The notes: generated by a model from the letters alone, not told the origin. 64,000 nt of DNA from Chloroflexus islandicus (GCF_001650695.1 NZ_LWQS01000036.1:1-64000), one strand, 5' to 3'. Positions 16,338-25,551 are shown, numbered from the stretch's first letter. Translations and numbers: made by a program.

Positions 16338-16806
16338 ACCAACTACTCTCCTCTTCCCTACCCTGCCCGCCCGCAACCTCAACGGACGCACGCTCACCTT
16401 GCCGGCAGAATTTGGCGGCGCGTTCAATATCGCCATCATCGCGTTTCGACGCTGGCATCAAGCCTTGGTCGACTCGTGGTTCACCTTCCTCAACCCGCTG
16501 CTCGCTGCCCATCCCACCCTACGGGCCTATGAACTGCCCATCATTGGGAGGCAATACATCCTTGCCCGCCCCTTCATCGACGGCGGCATGGCGTTCGCTA
16601 TTCCCGATCCGGCAGTGCGCAACCGGACACTGACCGTCTATACTGACGTGCAGCAAGTGGTGACGGCGTTGCAGATTGCCAGCACCGAGACAATTACCCT
16701 GCTGTTAGTCGATCGCACCGGACGGATCTTTTGGCGCGACACCGGCCCCTACACCGCCGAACGCGCGGCCGGACTCGAGCAGACGCTGGCTACCCTGCTG
16801 CAATAA
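16327..16806 (+). CDS. Thioredoxin-fold protein, possibly ATP10-like
   Basis: 159 residues, no signal peptide. The pattern FNIAIIAFRRWHQALVDSW, a central strand-helix unit, and LLLVDRTGRIFWRDTGPYT near the end resemble redoxin-fold proteins of the mitochondrial ATP10-like group. There is no CxxC, and the protein contains no cysteine at all, so a thiol-redox reaction is not expected. The start follows GGAAGGGTTAGCCC. It is convergent with the Nramp gene, 23 bases apart. Function unknown. Confidence 0.6.
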   Translation: MNLEPTTLLFPTLPARNLNGRTLTLPAEFGGAFNIAIIAFRRWHQALVDSWFTFLNPLLAAHPTLRAYELPIIGRQYILARPFIDGGMAFAIPDPAVRNRTLTVYTDVQQVVTALQIASTETITLLLVDRTGRIFWRDTGPYTAERAAGLEQTLATLLQ

Positions 16807-16829
16807 TGGCTGATCGGGGGCAAACGGCG

Positions 16830-18104
16830 CTAAGCGATAAACTCCTGCACAATCAGCACCACGTTGAGCAGGATGATCACCAGCGTCACCACACTGGCCA
16901 GCACCGTCGTCACCCGCTGATTACGCAGGCTACCCATGACGCGGCGCTGGCTCGTGAACCAAATCAGCGGGATCAGGGCAAAAGGCAGGGCAAAACTGAG
17001 CGCCACTTGGCTCAGCACGAGCGCATTGGTCGGATCGACACCAAGTGCGATCACCAGCATCGCCGGCGCCATCGTAATCAGACGCCGCAACCACAGTGGC
17101 ACTTCCCAGTGCAAAAACCCTTGCATAATCGTCTGGCCGGCCAAGGTACCCACCGCCGAAGAGGAAAGCCCCGACACCAGCAGGGCAACCCCAAAGATCA
17201 GGCTCGCCGCCGAGCCAAATAACGGCGTGAGGCTTTGATACGCACCTTCGATCGTAGCGACATCGTGGAGACCGTGGCGATAGAAGGCCGTTGAAGCCAT
17301 AATCAACATCGCCGCGTTGACCAAACCGGCAATGCCGAGCGCAATCGCAATATCAACCAACTCAAACCGATAAATCGTGCGGCGCTCGGCGTCCGTATGG
17401 CCTACAATCCGATGTTGGGTCAGCGCCGAATGGAGAAAAATCGCATGCGGCATCACCGTCGCGCCAAGGATGCCCGCCGCCAGCAGCAAACTCTCCGTCC
17501 CGGCCAGTTGCGGCACCACCATGTGAAACCCGACCTCGGCCCAATCAGGCCGGCCAAACACAAGTTCAGCCACATAACACAAGGCGACCACCGCCAGCAA
17601 CGCCGAAATCACCGCTTCAAGATGACGGAAACCGCGCCGCTCGAGGCTGATAATCAACCACGTCACCACCGCTGTCAGCACCCCGCCCCACAGCAGCGGC
17701 AAGCCAAACAGCAACTGAAACCCGATCGCGGCCCCGATAAACTCGGCCAGATCGGTCGCCATCGCCGCCAGCTCGCTCACCAACCACATCAACCACACCA
17801 CCGGCAGCGGAAAATGCTCACGGGACAACTCGGCCAGACTATAGCCGGTGGCAATGCCAACCTTCGCCGCCAACGCTTGGATCAGCATCGCCGCGAGATT
17901 ACTGGCGACCACCACCCACAACAGCATGGTGCCGAAACGAGCGCCGGCTTGCACCGCCGTCGCGATATTCCCCGGATCAATGTACGCGATCGAGGCCACA
18001 AACGCCGGCCCCAAAAAGGGCCAGAGCCGCGCCAACAACCGGCGGCGCGGCTGCGGTGCGGCCAGTGTATCGTTATGTTGGCCTGCGTAGGTGAGCGATT
18101 CCAT
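16830..18104 (-). CDS. mntH: Nramp-family divalent metal (Mn/Fe) transporter
   Basis: 424 residues with about 11 membrane segments. The metal-site motif DPGNIA (43-48) in the first segment and MPHAIFLHS in the sixth are both intact, so proton-coupled Mn2+ or Fe2+ import is expected. The ATG follows GGGAGCTTAGCGAC. A DtxR-type palindrome lies just upstream, and a DtxR/MntR regulator is encoded at 41.1-41.8 kb. Confidence 0.94.
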   Translation of the reverse strand: MESLTYAGQHNDTLAAPQPRRRLLARLWPFLGPAFVASIAYIDPGNIATAVQAGARFGTMLLWVVVASNLAAMLIQALAAKVGIATGYSLAELSREHFPLPVVWLMWLVSELAAMATDLAEFIGAAIGFQLLFGLPLLWGGVLTAVVTWLIISLERRGFRHLEAVISALLAVVALCYVAELVFGRPDWAEVGFHMVVPQLAGTESLLLAAGILGATVMPHAIFLHSALTQHRIVGHTDAERRTIYRFELVDIAIALGIAGLVNAAMLIMASTAFYRHGLHDVATIEGAYQSLTPLFGSAASLIFGVALLVSGLSSSAVGTLAGQTIMQGFLHWEVPLWLRRLITMAPAMLVIALGVDPTNALVLSQVALSFALPFALIPLIWFTSQRRVMGSLRNQRVTTVLASVVTLVIILLNVVLIVQEFIA

Positions 18105-18139
18105 GTCGCTAAGCTCCCACCAATCGGTTTTGCACGTAG

Positions 18140-18176
18140 TTAGGTAATCACAAGTTCAATTTTAGGATTACCTAAA
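18140..18176 (-). promoter_or_regulatory. DtxR/MntR-type operator upstream of the Nramp gene
   Basis: TTTAGGATTACCTAAA (about 18162-18176) is a compact palindrome close to the DtxR/IdeR core TTAGG...CCTAA. A second TTAGGTAATC half (18140-18149) forms a 10-bp inverted repeat with GATTACCTAA (18166-18175). It lies 36-72 bases before the start codon, where repressor binding would block transcription when metal is plentiful. Confidence 0.65.
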
Positions 18177-18234
18177 TCCTATTTCTATTGTACCTCAACA
18201 AAGGTGATCAGTCAAGTATCATTGTAGTCAGAGG

Positions 18235-19051
18235 CCGCCCTTTGTCATTGCGAGCCGCCGTCAGGCGGCGAAGCAATCTCCCCCGAGCACGGGAGCAATG
18301 CCTGCCCGTATGGAGTGCGGCAGTTCCACTGCCGCATCCACGAATGCTCTCACTCAGCCATCGTATCCGCTGAAGCGGGAGATTGCTTCGGGCGCTCCGC
18401 GCCCTCGCAATGACAAGAGGGCTGCGCTCCCGCCCACCACCTGTCATTGCGAGCCGCCGTCAGGCGGCGAAGCAATCCCCTCCGAGCACGGGAGCCATGC
18501 CTGCCCGTATGGCGTGCGGCAGTTCCACTGCCGCATTCCACAAATGCCCCCACGCAGCCATCGTATCCGCCGAAGCGGGAGATTGCTTCGGGCGCTCCGC
18601 CCCCTCGCAATGACAACCGGGCACCCGCCCCGCGCCTCACCGCAAGAACGGGGATACGCTCTTTACCGCAGAGGCCGCCGAGGCCGCCGAGGCTCATCCC
18701 CCTCCCAAAATAGCTTTGCGCCCTTCGCGTTCTTTGCGCCTTTGCGTTAAGCATCTCTGCGCCTTTGCCCGCTTTGCGCCGTTGCGTTGACGCCCTCACC
18801 CCCCCAGCCCCCTCTCCCACCTGACGGTGGGAGAGGGGGAGCCGCGTGGTTTACGGGAACGGCATCGTGAAGCGAAAAACAGCAGCGCCCCTCTCCCGCT
18901 AGCGGGAGAGGGGTTGGGGGTGAGGGTTCGTTTACCGCAGAGGACGCCAAGGATCATCCCCCCTCCCAAAATAGCTTTGCGCCCTTCGCGTCCTTCGCGC
19001 CTTTGCGTTAAGCATCTCTGCGCCTTTGCCCCCTCTGCGCCCCTGAACACC
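18235..19051. repeat. Mosaic repeat island (families A, C, D, B)
   Basis: No gene. Two successive head-to-head family A pairs (about 18243-18417 and 18443-18617), each enclosing a family C unit (18311-18340 and 18512-18540), are near-duplicates of each other. Family D tracts follow at about 18662-18780 and 18930-19040 with a shared CTCCCAAAATAGCTTTGCG segment, and a family B stem pair lies at about 18800-18925. Confidence 0.85.
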
Positions 19052-19082
19052 AAAAAGGGCGAGAGTCATTTGACTCTCGCCC
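19052..19082 (-). terminator. Rho-independent terminator of tRNA-Arg
   Basis: GGGCGAGAGTCA (19057-19068) pairs perfectly with TGACTCTCGCCC (19071-19082); the minus strand continues with TTTTT. It lies ten bases beyond the tRNA 3' end. Confidence 0.9.
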
Positions 19083-19091
19083 TTTCGGAGC

Positions 19092-19167
19092 TGGCGCCCC
19101 CGGCGCGACTCGAACGCGCGACACGCAGTTTAGGAAACTGCTGCTCTATCCCCTGAGCTACGAGGGC
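19092..19167 (-). tRNA. tRNA-Arg (anticodon CCU, reads AGG)
   Basis: Cloverleaf read on the minus strand: acceptor GCCCTCG/CGGGGGC (one G-U), D arm GCTC/GAGC, anticodon arm GCAGT/ACTGC with loop TTCCTAA (anticodon CCT), five-base variable loop, T arm GCGCG/CGCGC with TTCGAGT loop, discriminator G and encoded CCA. 76 bases. Its own promoter and terminator flank it. Confidence 0.95.
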
Positions 19168-19179
19168 AATGCCGGTTCG

Positions 19180-19208
19180 AGTCTACCATACTCTGGATTG
19201 CTGTGCAA
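19180..19208 (-). promoter_or_regulatory. Putative promoter of tRNA-Arg
   Basis: Minus strand TTGCAC (19203-19208), 17-base spacer, TAGACT (19180-19185). This places transcription start a few bases before the tRNA 5' end. Confidence 0.5.
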
Positions 19209-19214
19209 GAGAGG

Positions 19215-20432
19215 TCACACCAGCACCAAGCTCACCGCCACGGTCAAGATCGTCACCGGCAGGCCCACCTTCAGGTACGCGCCAAAGCTCACCCGCACCC
19301 CCCAGCGCGCTGCGAGCTCGGCCATGATCAGGTTGGCGACCGAGCCGAGCAGGGTGAGGTTGCCGGCGAGGGTGGCGGTGGCGGCGAGCGTGAGCCATGC
19401 CCGCTGCTGGTCGGCAAAGGCCGGGATTAAGCCTTGCAACAGTAACACTGCTGGTACGTTGCTGATCAGGTTCGAGAGCACGACCGACACCAAGCCGAAC
19501 GGAACCATCCCGGCTTGGGCGAGCGGGGCCAAGGCCGTGAAGAGTTGTTCGGTCCAGCCTTGGGTTTCGAGGGCGTGGGTGACGACGAACAGGCCGGCAA
19601 AGAAAGCCAAGAGGCCCCAGTCGATGGTTTTGAAGACCCGTTCGGGGCGCAGGCGGCGGGTGGCCAATAGCGCACCGGCGGCGACAAAGGCCGCTACCGG
19701 CACCGGCACCCCAACCAGAAAGGCGATTAGCATCAGCGTGATCACCAGCGCCGCTTTGCGCAGCAATGGCCGGTAGACCCGTGTGCGCAAGACGTTCGGC
19801 GCTGCGAGCGCCCCGCTGCGGAATTCGTCGCGGTACACGAGTATGACGATCACCCAGCAGATGACGAGGCCGATCAAGGCGGTTGGCGTCAGCGCAGCGG
19901 CAAAATCGAGGTAAGGGATGTTGGAGGCGTTGCCGATGATGATGTTTTGCGGGTTGCCGGTGATGGTAGCGGTGGAGCCGATGTTGGCCGCGACTGCTAG
20001 CCCGATCAGGTAAGGCAGCGGATCGCGCCGGAGGGCGCGGGTGACATCGAGCACGATCGGCGTCATCATGAGCACAATCGTATCGTTGAGGAACAGCGCC
20101 GAGAGCACGCCGCTCGCGCCGATGACCAGCGCCAGCAACGAGCGCGGGCCGCGGGCGAATTGCACCACGCGCTGGGTGACGACGCCGAAAAAGCCGGCGA
20201 GAAAAAGACTGCCGTTGATGACCATCATGCTAAACAGCAGTAAGATGGTGTCGAAATCGATTGCCTCATACGCCTGTTCCAACGACATCGCGCCGATGCC
20301 GAGCAGCAGCGCCGCGCCGATCACGGTGATCGTCGTCCGATCGGCGCGCAGCAATGGCCAGCGCCCGACCGCGACCCCAAAGATGGTTGCGGCGACGATC
20401 AGCAAGCTCAGTACTGAGATGATGGTGTCCAT
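19215..20432 (-). CDS. Anion permease of the ArsB/NhaD (CitMHS/SLC13-like) superfamily
   Basis: 405 residues with about 11 membrane segments. A typical first half has DFDTILLLFSMMVINGSLFLAG and the hairpin-like ANIGSTATITGNPQNIIIGN (about 148-168); the second half mirrors it with LISNVPAVLLLQGL and LAGNLTLLGSVANLIMAE. This inverted-repeat plan is shared by arsenite, citrate and Na+/H+ antiporter-type permeases; the substrate cannot be told from sequence. No arsenic genes are nearby. An IclR-type regulator lies upstream across a family C repeat. Confidence 0.85.
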   Translation of the reverse strand: MDTIISVLSLLIVAATIFGVAVGRWPLLRADRTTITVIGAALLLGIGAMSLEQAYEAIDFDTILLLFSMMVINGSLFLAGFFGVVTQRVVQFARGPRSLLALVIGASGVLSALFLNDTIVLMMTPIVLDVTRALRRDPLPYLIGLAVAANIGSTATITGNPQNIIIGNASNIPYLDFAAALTPTALIGLVICWVIVILVYRDEFRSGALAAPNVLRTRVYRPLLRKAALVITLMLIAFLVGVPVPVAAFVAAGALLATRRLRPERVFKTIDWGLLAFFAGLFVVTHALETQGWTEQLFTALAPLAQAGMVPFGLVSVVLSNLISNVPAVLLLQGLIPAFADQQRAWLTLAATATLAGNLTLLGSVANLIMAELAARWGVRVSFGAYLKVGLPVTILTVAVSLVLV

Positions 20433-20584
20433 GGGGGTTGCTTACAGTTCGCTCATAAAGCGCGGTTTGCCTATCGCAAACTTGCCCGCCCTGACGGGGC
20501 AGGCTATGCTTGCGCAGTCCGCTGACAAGTTGTGTGCTTAATTGAGACACCGTTGCTCACGCGAGAAGGATATGTTAGGCGTCA

Positions 20585-20690
20585 CTCTATAACACGCGGC
20601 AGTCATACTGCCGCACTCCATAATACGCGGCAGTCATACTGCCACACGCCATAACACGCAGCAGTACAACTGCCGCACGCCATCCTACCA
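20585..20690. repeat. Three tandem family C units
   Basis: Three successive AACACGCGGCAGT...ACTGCC(G/A)CAC(G/T)CCAT-like units, about 36 bp each, between the permease and IclR genes. The rest of the 260-base gap shows no gene. Confidence 0.85.
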
Positions 20691-20694
20691 GACT

Positions 20695-21465
20695 TCAATC
20701 ATCAACGCGATAACCTAACTGCCGGCTGCACGCCAGCGCCGCTTCGCGCACCCGCGGCCCCAACGCTTCGGCCCGCTCCCGGCTGAGCCGGATCGAGGGG
20801 CCGGATAAGCTAATCGCCCCTACAACCTGCCCGCGCCGGTCGAAGATCGGCGCCGCGACGCAGCACACTCCCGCTTCACGCTCTTCGTCGTCGAGGGCAA
20901 AGCCGCGTTCGCGCGCCACGGCCAGCTCGGCGCGCAAGCGGTCGCGGTCGGTGATGGTCTTGGTTGTCCACTGCTCAAACCGGCCACTCGCCAGATACTG
21001 TTCGAGTTCGGCAACTGGCAATGCCGCCAAGATCGCTTTACCGCCGCCGGTGCAGTACAACGGCGCGCGCTGGCCGACTTCGGTAAACATCCGCACCATG
21101 TGCGGGCTTGGAAACTGTTCTTGGTACACCGCCGCATCGCCTTGGCGAATAATCAAATTGCTCGTCTCGCCGGTCTCGGCGGTCAGTTTGGCCAGCTCGG
21201 CCCGCGCAATCCGGATCAGATCGAACCGCCGGCTTTGGGCGGCGCGGGCAGCGATTTCCAACAGCCGCGGCCCCGGCCCGTACCGCCGCGTGCTCGCCTC
21301 TTGCGCAACGTAGCCTCTGGCCGCTAAACTAGAGAGCAGGCGATGAACGGTCGCTAACGGCAAATCGAGCCGCTCGCTCAATTCCGAAACACTCAGATCA
21401 TCATCAGCTAGCGCAAGCGCTTCTAACACATCAAAGGCGCGATCGATCGACTGTACCATACCCAT
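20695..21465 (-). CDS. IclR-family transcriptional regulator
   Basis: 256 residues. N-terminal winged helix-turn-helix (SIDRAFDVLEALA...LSVSELSERLDLPLATVHRLLSSLAARGYV, about 4-55), then an IclR effector domain (ETSNLIIRQGDAAVYQEQ; GQRAPLYCTGGGKAILA; GVCCVAAPIFDRRGQVVGAISLSG). The domain usually binds small organic acids. The start was set at the ATG just before the conserved MVQSIDRAFDVLEAL (21465, alternative 21459) because the longer frame to 21597 runs into repeat DNA. It might control the downstream permease. Confidence 0.9.
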   Translation of the reverse strand: MGMVQSIDRAFDVLEALALADDDLSVSELSERLDLPLATVHRLLSSLAARGYVAQEASTRRYGPGPRLLEIAARAAQSRRFDLIRIARAELAKLTAETGETSNLIIRQGDAAVYQEQFPSPHMVRMFTEVGQRAPLYCTGGGKAILAALPVAELEQYLASGRFEQWTTKTITDRDRLRAELAVARERGFALDDEEREAGVCCVAAPIFDRRGQVVGAISLSGPSIRLSRERAEALGPRVREAALACSRQLGYRVDD

Positions 21466-21534
21466 TCCGGCATCTAAAAAGATTTTCCATGGTAGTGTAA
21501 GGGAAAGTGGCGTTTTTTGCCAGTTGGATTGCTC

Positions 21535-21895
21535 ACCCGGCCCCTCCACCCAGCGGGGATTGAAGGACGGACAGTACATGTGATTGAGGACAACCATGGA
21601 TCGCTGTGCGATGCCTTATAGCCCGGATCTGCACTCCCCTCTCCCGCGCCAGTGGGAGAGGGGCTGGGGGTGAGGGCATCAGCCCGCGCAGCGGGCTTCG
21701 TACCCCTAGCCCGGCCCTTCAGGGCCGGGCACCAGATCAGTGGTTCAGTTCGCCCCTCCCCCTAGCGGGGGGAGGTTGGGAGGGGGGCCTTTGACAACGA
21801 CATGGTGCAGAGGACGCTGAGGGTTGCAGAAGGCACCTAATTGAAGGCCACAATCCTCTGCGCCCTCCGCGCCCTCTGCGGTGAGCCTATCAACA
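21535..21895. repeat. Family B composite and family D tract
   Basis: No gene. The family B composite at about 21637-21795 matches the 335-450 copy almost base for base through the AGCCCGCGCAGCGGGCTTCGT and GGCCCTTCAGGGCC stems. A family D tract follows at about 21800-21890. Confidence 0.8.
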
Positions 21896-21900
21896 AAACT

Positions 21901-22434
21901 ATGACGACCAACCCTAACCTAACCGACGGCCTTGGCTCCACTGCCGAACGCAAAGCGCGGCTGCGCAGCGCGCCGCTGCCCGGCCCCCACAACGCGCTCT
22001 GGTACTTTCCGCAGTTGGCCGGCGGCTACCCGCGCATCATCCGCAACGCTGCTCTGATTCAATTAGCCCGCTACACGCCGAGCATTCCGCTCAAGAACGC
22101 GATCTACCGCCTGCTCGGCGTCAAGGTTGCTCCGCACGCCAGCGTCGGTCTGATGGTGATGTTTGATATCTTCTTCCCACAAGATATCACCCTCGACGAA
22201 AATTGCGTGATCGGGTACAATACAACCATTCTGTGCCACGAGGTGACCCGCCACGAATGGAAGCGCGGCCCCGTGGTGATTGGCCCGGACGTCACGATCG
22301 GCGCCAACTGCACCATTTTGCCGGGGGTCATCATCGGCGCCGGTGCAACCGTTTCGGCCATGAGTTTGGTAAACCGTGACGTCCCACCGGGAGCGTTCGT
22401 TGGCGGCGTCCCCATCCGGCGGCTGGATCGGTGA
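21901..22434 (+). CDS. Hexapeptide-repeat (left-handed beta-helix) acyltransferase
   Basis: 177 residues of the maltose/galactoside O-acetyltransferase type. An N-terminal helical part (about 1-75) is followed by hexapeptide turns including ITLDENCVIGYNTTILCHEVT and GPVVIGPDVTIGANCTILPGVIIGAGATVSAMSLVNRDVPPGAFVGGVP; the histidine in LCHEV suits the catalytic position. Transfers an acetyl group from acetyl-CoA to a sugar or similar hydroxyl. The ATG at 21901 was chosen because the upstream in-frame extension is repeat DNA. Confidence 0.88.
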   Translation: MTTNPNLTDGLGSTAERKARLRSAPLPGPHNALWYFPQLAGGYPRIIRNAALIQLARYTPSIPLKNAIYRLLGVKVAPHASVGLMVMFDIFFPQDITLDENCVIGYNTTILCHEVTRHEWKRGPVVIGPDVTIGANCTILPGVIIGAGATVSAMSLVNRDVPPGAFVGGVPIRRLDR

Positions 22435-22443
22435 AAAAATGTA

Positions 22444-22465
22444 GAGCCGCACGGCCGTGCGGCTC
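22444..22465. repeat. Family E palindrome
   Basis: GAGCCGCACGG/CCGTGCGGCTC, 22-bp perfect palindrome between two plus-strand genes. Close relatives lie at 13555-13580 and 53858-53883, both next to family D tracts. Confidence 0.7.
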
Positions 22466-22491
22466 CAGAACGATCAATTGCAGAGGATATC

Positions 22492-23124
22492 ATGCGCCAC
22501 ATCCGCCCATTTATCGACTGGATATATGCATTCATCACCGGCCACCCGTTCATTTTCTGGACATGCATGGCCCTCAATCTGTTTGGCGTCGTGTGGGGCG
22601 GCATCGTCTGGTACGGGCCGATGCTGGTCGCCTCGCCGCCATGGGCTTGGATCTTTATTCCCGACTGCCCGGCTGCGGCGCTCTATGCCACCATTGCTTT
22701 CATCTTGATCCGCTATGGTCGCGCCGTGCCATGGTTTACCGCCTTCGCCGCTTTCGCCTGCATCAAATACGGTCTGTGGACGCTCGCCTTCTGGTCGCGC
22801 CATTGGATCGGCGCCGGTGTGATCGAACCGCTGGAAGTGATGCTGTTCGTGTCGCACATTGGCTTGACGTTTGAGGGCATCTTGCTGGCAACCCGCATTG
22901 GCCCGCTTGGGATAGGCGCTCGCGCCGTGGTGGCCGCCTTCTTTAGCCTGTCAATCTTCGTTGACTACGGCCTCGGCTTCCACCCGCCGCTGACGTGGGT
23001 GGTGACACCGGCATTTGCGATGTGGACGGCAGTCATTTTGACGAGTGTGCTGGGTTTTTGGCTGACCCGCCCATCAGTGGTGGTGGCGCAGCAAATTGAG
23101 GCGCGCGGCTTGCTAAACGAATAG
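22492..23124 (+). CDS. DUF1405 integral membrane protein
   Basis: 210 residues, about six membrane segments with the family's FIFWTCMALNLFGVVWGGIVWYG start and PDCPAAALYATIAF loop. Related to YpjA-type proteins of Bacillus; function unknown. ATG behind AGAGGATATC. It may form a two-gene unit with the preceding acyltransferase. It is convergent with menE across an inverted repeat. Confidence 0.8.
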   Translation: MRHIRPFIDWIYAFITGHPFIFWTCMALNLFGVVWGGIVWYGPMLVASPPWAWIFIPDCPAAALYATIAFILIRYGRAVPWFTAFAAFACIKYGLWTLAFWSRHWIGAGVIEPLEVMLFVSHIGLTFEGILLATRIGPLGIGARAVVAAFFSLSIFVDYGLGFHPPLTWVVTPAFAMWTAVILTSVLGFWLTRPSVVVAQQIEARGLLNE

Positions 23125-23127
23125 AGA

Positions 23128-23187
23128 AACGAATAAACGAATGGAGGTGGAGAGGGGCGCTTTATATGCTTCATTCGTTTATTCGTT
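23128..23187. terminator. Inverted repeat between convergent genes
   Basis: AACGAATAAACGAATG (23128-23143) and CATTCGTTTATTCGTT (23172-23187), 16-bp perfect, 28-base loop. The right arm lies in the last codons of menE. A possible bidirectional terminator, but AT-rich and without a T-run. Confidence 0.4.
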
Positions 23188-24625
23188 CCAACATTCGTTG
23201 TAATGTATGCCGGCGGAGCTTACCCGCCGCTGTGCGCGGCAGTTCATCGACGAACACGATCGCGCGCGGCACTTTGTAGCCGGCCAGCCGCGCGCGACAG
23301 TGGGCAATCAGCTCTTCACTCGTTACTGGCTGGCGCACCACCACTGCCGCGACCGGTCGCTGGCCCCATTCGGGGTCGGGCACACCCACTACTCCCGCTT
23401 CGGCGACCGCCGGGTGGCTGAGCAGCGCCGCCTCGACTTCGGCAGGATAGATGTTCTCGCCGCCGGCGATGATCAGATCACTGCGCCGGTCAACCACGTA
23501 GAGGTAGCCTTCCCCATCGAGATAGCCTAAATCGCCAGTGGGCAGCCATTCGTCAGGCTGGCGCGGCGGCCTGCCCACATACCCCGGCGAAATCGTCGGC
23601 CCGCGCAGACAGATTTCACCCACTTCTCCCGGCGCCGCATCATGGCCGGCTGGCGTCACGATCCGCAGTTCGACCGGTAGCAACGGCTTGCCCGCTGAAC
23701 CGAGCCGCTGCAAGGCTTCGGCAGGGGCCAGCGTCGCCGCTTGCGAAGCCGCTTCGGTCATGCCGTAGGTCTGCGTCACTGGGATGCCGCGCGCCGCGCA
23801 TTGTTCGAGCAACGCGAGCGGGGCCGGGCCGCCGCCGAGCAAGACGCAGCGCAAGTGCGGCGGGAACGGCGCGGGGTCAACCGCGAGTAACCGCTGCAAC
23901 ATCACTGCCACCAGCGAGACGATGGTTACGCGCTGTGCAGCCAGATCGCGCCGCACCAACGCCGGATCAAACCGTTCGTGCAAGATGACCGGGATGCCGT
24001 AGATCACGCCGCGCAGCAAGATGCTCAAGCCGCCGACGTGGAAGAGCGGCAGTACCGCCAGCCAGCGGTCATCGTCGCGCAAACCAAGGTTGAGCATGGA
24101 GCCGATCGCGTTCCACCAGTGGTTACCAGCGGTGAGAATGGCGCCCTTGGGCCGCCCAGTAGTGCCCGATGTGTAGATGATCGTATGCGGCGCGTTCAGA
24201 TCGATTGGCGGAGCCGGCGGCGGCGATGCTTCTGCGGGAGCGGCCAGTTCCTCCAGCGTGATGATGGGTGTTTCCCCCGCCGCCTCGCGCGCTGTCGCCA
24301 TCAGTTCATCTTCGACGATCAGCAGGGCTGGCCCGCTGTCGCGCACTTGAAAGGCCAGCTCGGCGGCGGTGAGCCGGGTATTGAGCAGCACCAGCGTCAC
24401 GCCGGCCCGCGGCGCGGCATGCACCACCGCCGCATACGCCAGCCGGTTCCGCGCCAGCAAGGCTACGCGCGATCCCGGCGGCACGCTTTGGCCCAACCGC
24501 ACCGCCACTGCCCCGGCCCAGCGGTCGAGTTCGGCAAAGGTGTAGGTCGCTTCCGCGCCAATCAGCGCCGGATGGTTGGGACGTAGGGCAGCTTGCCGGG
24601 CCAGCCAATCGGGAAGGTGGATCAT
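23171..24625 (-). CDS. menE: o-Succinylbenzoate-CoA ligase
   Basis: 484 residues of the acyl-CoA synthetase (ANL) family. AMP-binding P-loop TIIYTSGTTGRPKGA, A5 motif QTYGMTEAASQ, A7 PTGDLGYLDGEGYLYVVDRRSDLIIAGGENIYP, and catalytic Lys in RTAAGKLRRHTL near the end. The neighbours menA and menB point to activation of o-succinylbenzoate in menaquinone synthesis rather than a fatty acid. The gene follows menA by 17 bases. Confidence 0.92.
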   Translation of the reverse strand: MIHLPDWLARQAALRPNHPALIGAEATYTFAELDRWAGAVAVRLGQSVPPGSRVALLARNRLAYAAVVHAAPRAGVTLVLLNTRLTAAELAFQVRDSGPALLIVEDELMATAREAAGETPIITLEELAAPAEASPPPAPPIDLNAPHTIIYTSGTTGRPKGAILTAGNHWWNAIGSMLNLGLRDDDRWLAVLPLFHVGGLSILLRGVIYGIPVILHERFDPALVRRDLAAQRVTIVSLVAVMLQRLLAVDPAPFPPHLRCVLLGGGPAPLALLEQCAARGIPVTQTYGMTEAASQAATLAPAEALQRLGSAGKPLLPVELRIVTPAGHDAAPGEVGEICLRGPTISPGYVGRPPRQPDEWLPTGDLGYLDGEGYLYVVDRRSDLIIAGGENIYPAEVEAALLSHPAVAEAGVVGVPDPEWGQRPVAAVVVRQPVTSEELIAHCRARLAGYKVPRAIVFVDELPRTAAGKLRRHTLQRMLERINE

Positions 24626-24642
24626 AGCGGTATGAACGGTCG

Positions 24643-25551
24643 CTAGCCTAGCGCCAGCCCGATGGCAAAGAGGACACCGAAGATCAGATGCAACCGTCCG
24701 GTTCCGACCAGCGCCTTATTCAACGCCCGCCCGCGCTCGCGGTTGACAAAATCGATCAGGTTGAGCGCCATCGGTGCGGTAAGCCACGCCAGCAGCGTGA
24801 ACGGCGATTCGCCGCCCCACATCCATGCCAGCGGCAGCAACACAAACGCGCCAAGCACCAAGAGGGCAAACTCGCTGCGGGCAAAGCGTTCGCCAAAGAT
24901 CACCGCCAGCGTGCGTTTGCCTGCCTTGCGGTCGGTCGGCACATCGCGCAGATTGTTCACCACCAGAATCGCCGTCACCAGCATCGCTACCGGCAACGCG
25001 GCCCACAACGCCACCCAACGGAACTGGCCGGTATGAGCGTAGTCGGTGCCGATTACGGCCACCAATCCGAAAAAGACAAAGGTGAACAGATCGCCGAGAC
25101 CGTTGTAGCCGAGCGGGAACGGGCCGGCGGTGTAGAGAATGCCGGCGGCGATCGACAGCAACCCAATCACAAGGATCGGCCAACCAGCCGCCACAATCAG
25201 ATAGATGCCGGCCAGCGCCGCAATGCCAAAACTGATCAGCGCCGCCGCCAGCACCGTCTTGGCCGGCAGCAGGCCGAGCTGCGTCACCCGCGGCGGGCCA
25301 AGCCGCTCGCTGGTATCAGCCCCCTTCTTGGCATCAAAATAGTCGTTGGCCAAATTGGTGCCAATCTGAATAAAGAGCGCCCCCAACAAGGCCGCCAGCA
25401 TGACCAATGGCTGAAACTTGCCGGCACTCAAGGCCAGCGCCGAACCAACCAGCACCGGCACCACGGCGGCGGGCAACGTCGCCGGACGAGCGGCCATCAG
25501 CCATACCTTCAGCCGTGACGGCGGCGCTGCCGGAGCTGCTTTGGTGGTCAT
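24643..25551 (-). CDS. menA: 1,4-Dihydroxy-2-naphthoate polyprenyltransferase
   Basis: 302 residues, UbiA superfamily with eight to nine membrane helices. Both Asp-rich motifs are present: NLANDYFDAKKGADTSE (prenyl diphosphate/Mg2+) and DVPTDRKAGKRTLAV. Joins a polyprenyl tail to dihydroxynaphthoate. ATG 25551 was chosen because GGGAG lies seven bases upstream; the ATG at 25557 would leave only one base. The middle gene of menB-menA-menE. Confidence 0.92.
   Translation of the reverse strand: MTTKAAPAAPPSRLKVWLMAARPATLPAAVVPVLVGSALALSAGKFQPLVMLAALLGALFIQIGTNLANDYFDAKKGADTSERLGPPRVTQLGLLPAKTVLAAALISFGIAALAGIYLIVAAGWPILVIGLLSIAAGILYTAGPFPLGYNGLGDLFTFVFFGLVAVIGTDYAHTGQFRWVALWAALPVAMLVTAILVVNNLRDVPTDRKAGKRTLAVIFGERFARSEFALLVLGAFVLLPLAWMWGGESPFTLLAWLTAPMALNLIDFVNRERGRALNKALVGTGRLHLIFGVLFAIGLALG

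Noticed and set aside
19168-19180. Second tRNA fragment (GGTTCGAGTC-like T-arm)
   Set aside because: Only about ten bases match a T arm; no cloverleaf can be built and it falls in the tRNA promoter region.
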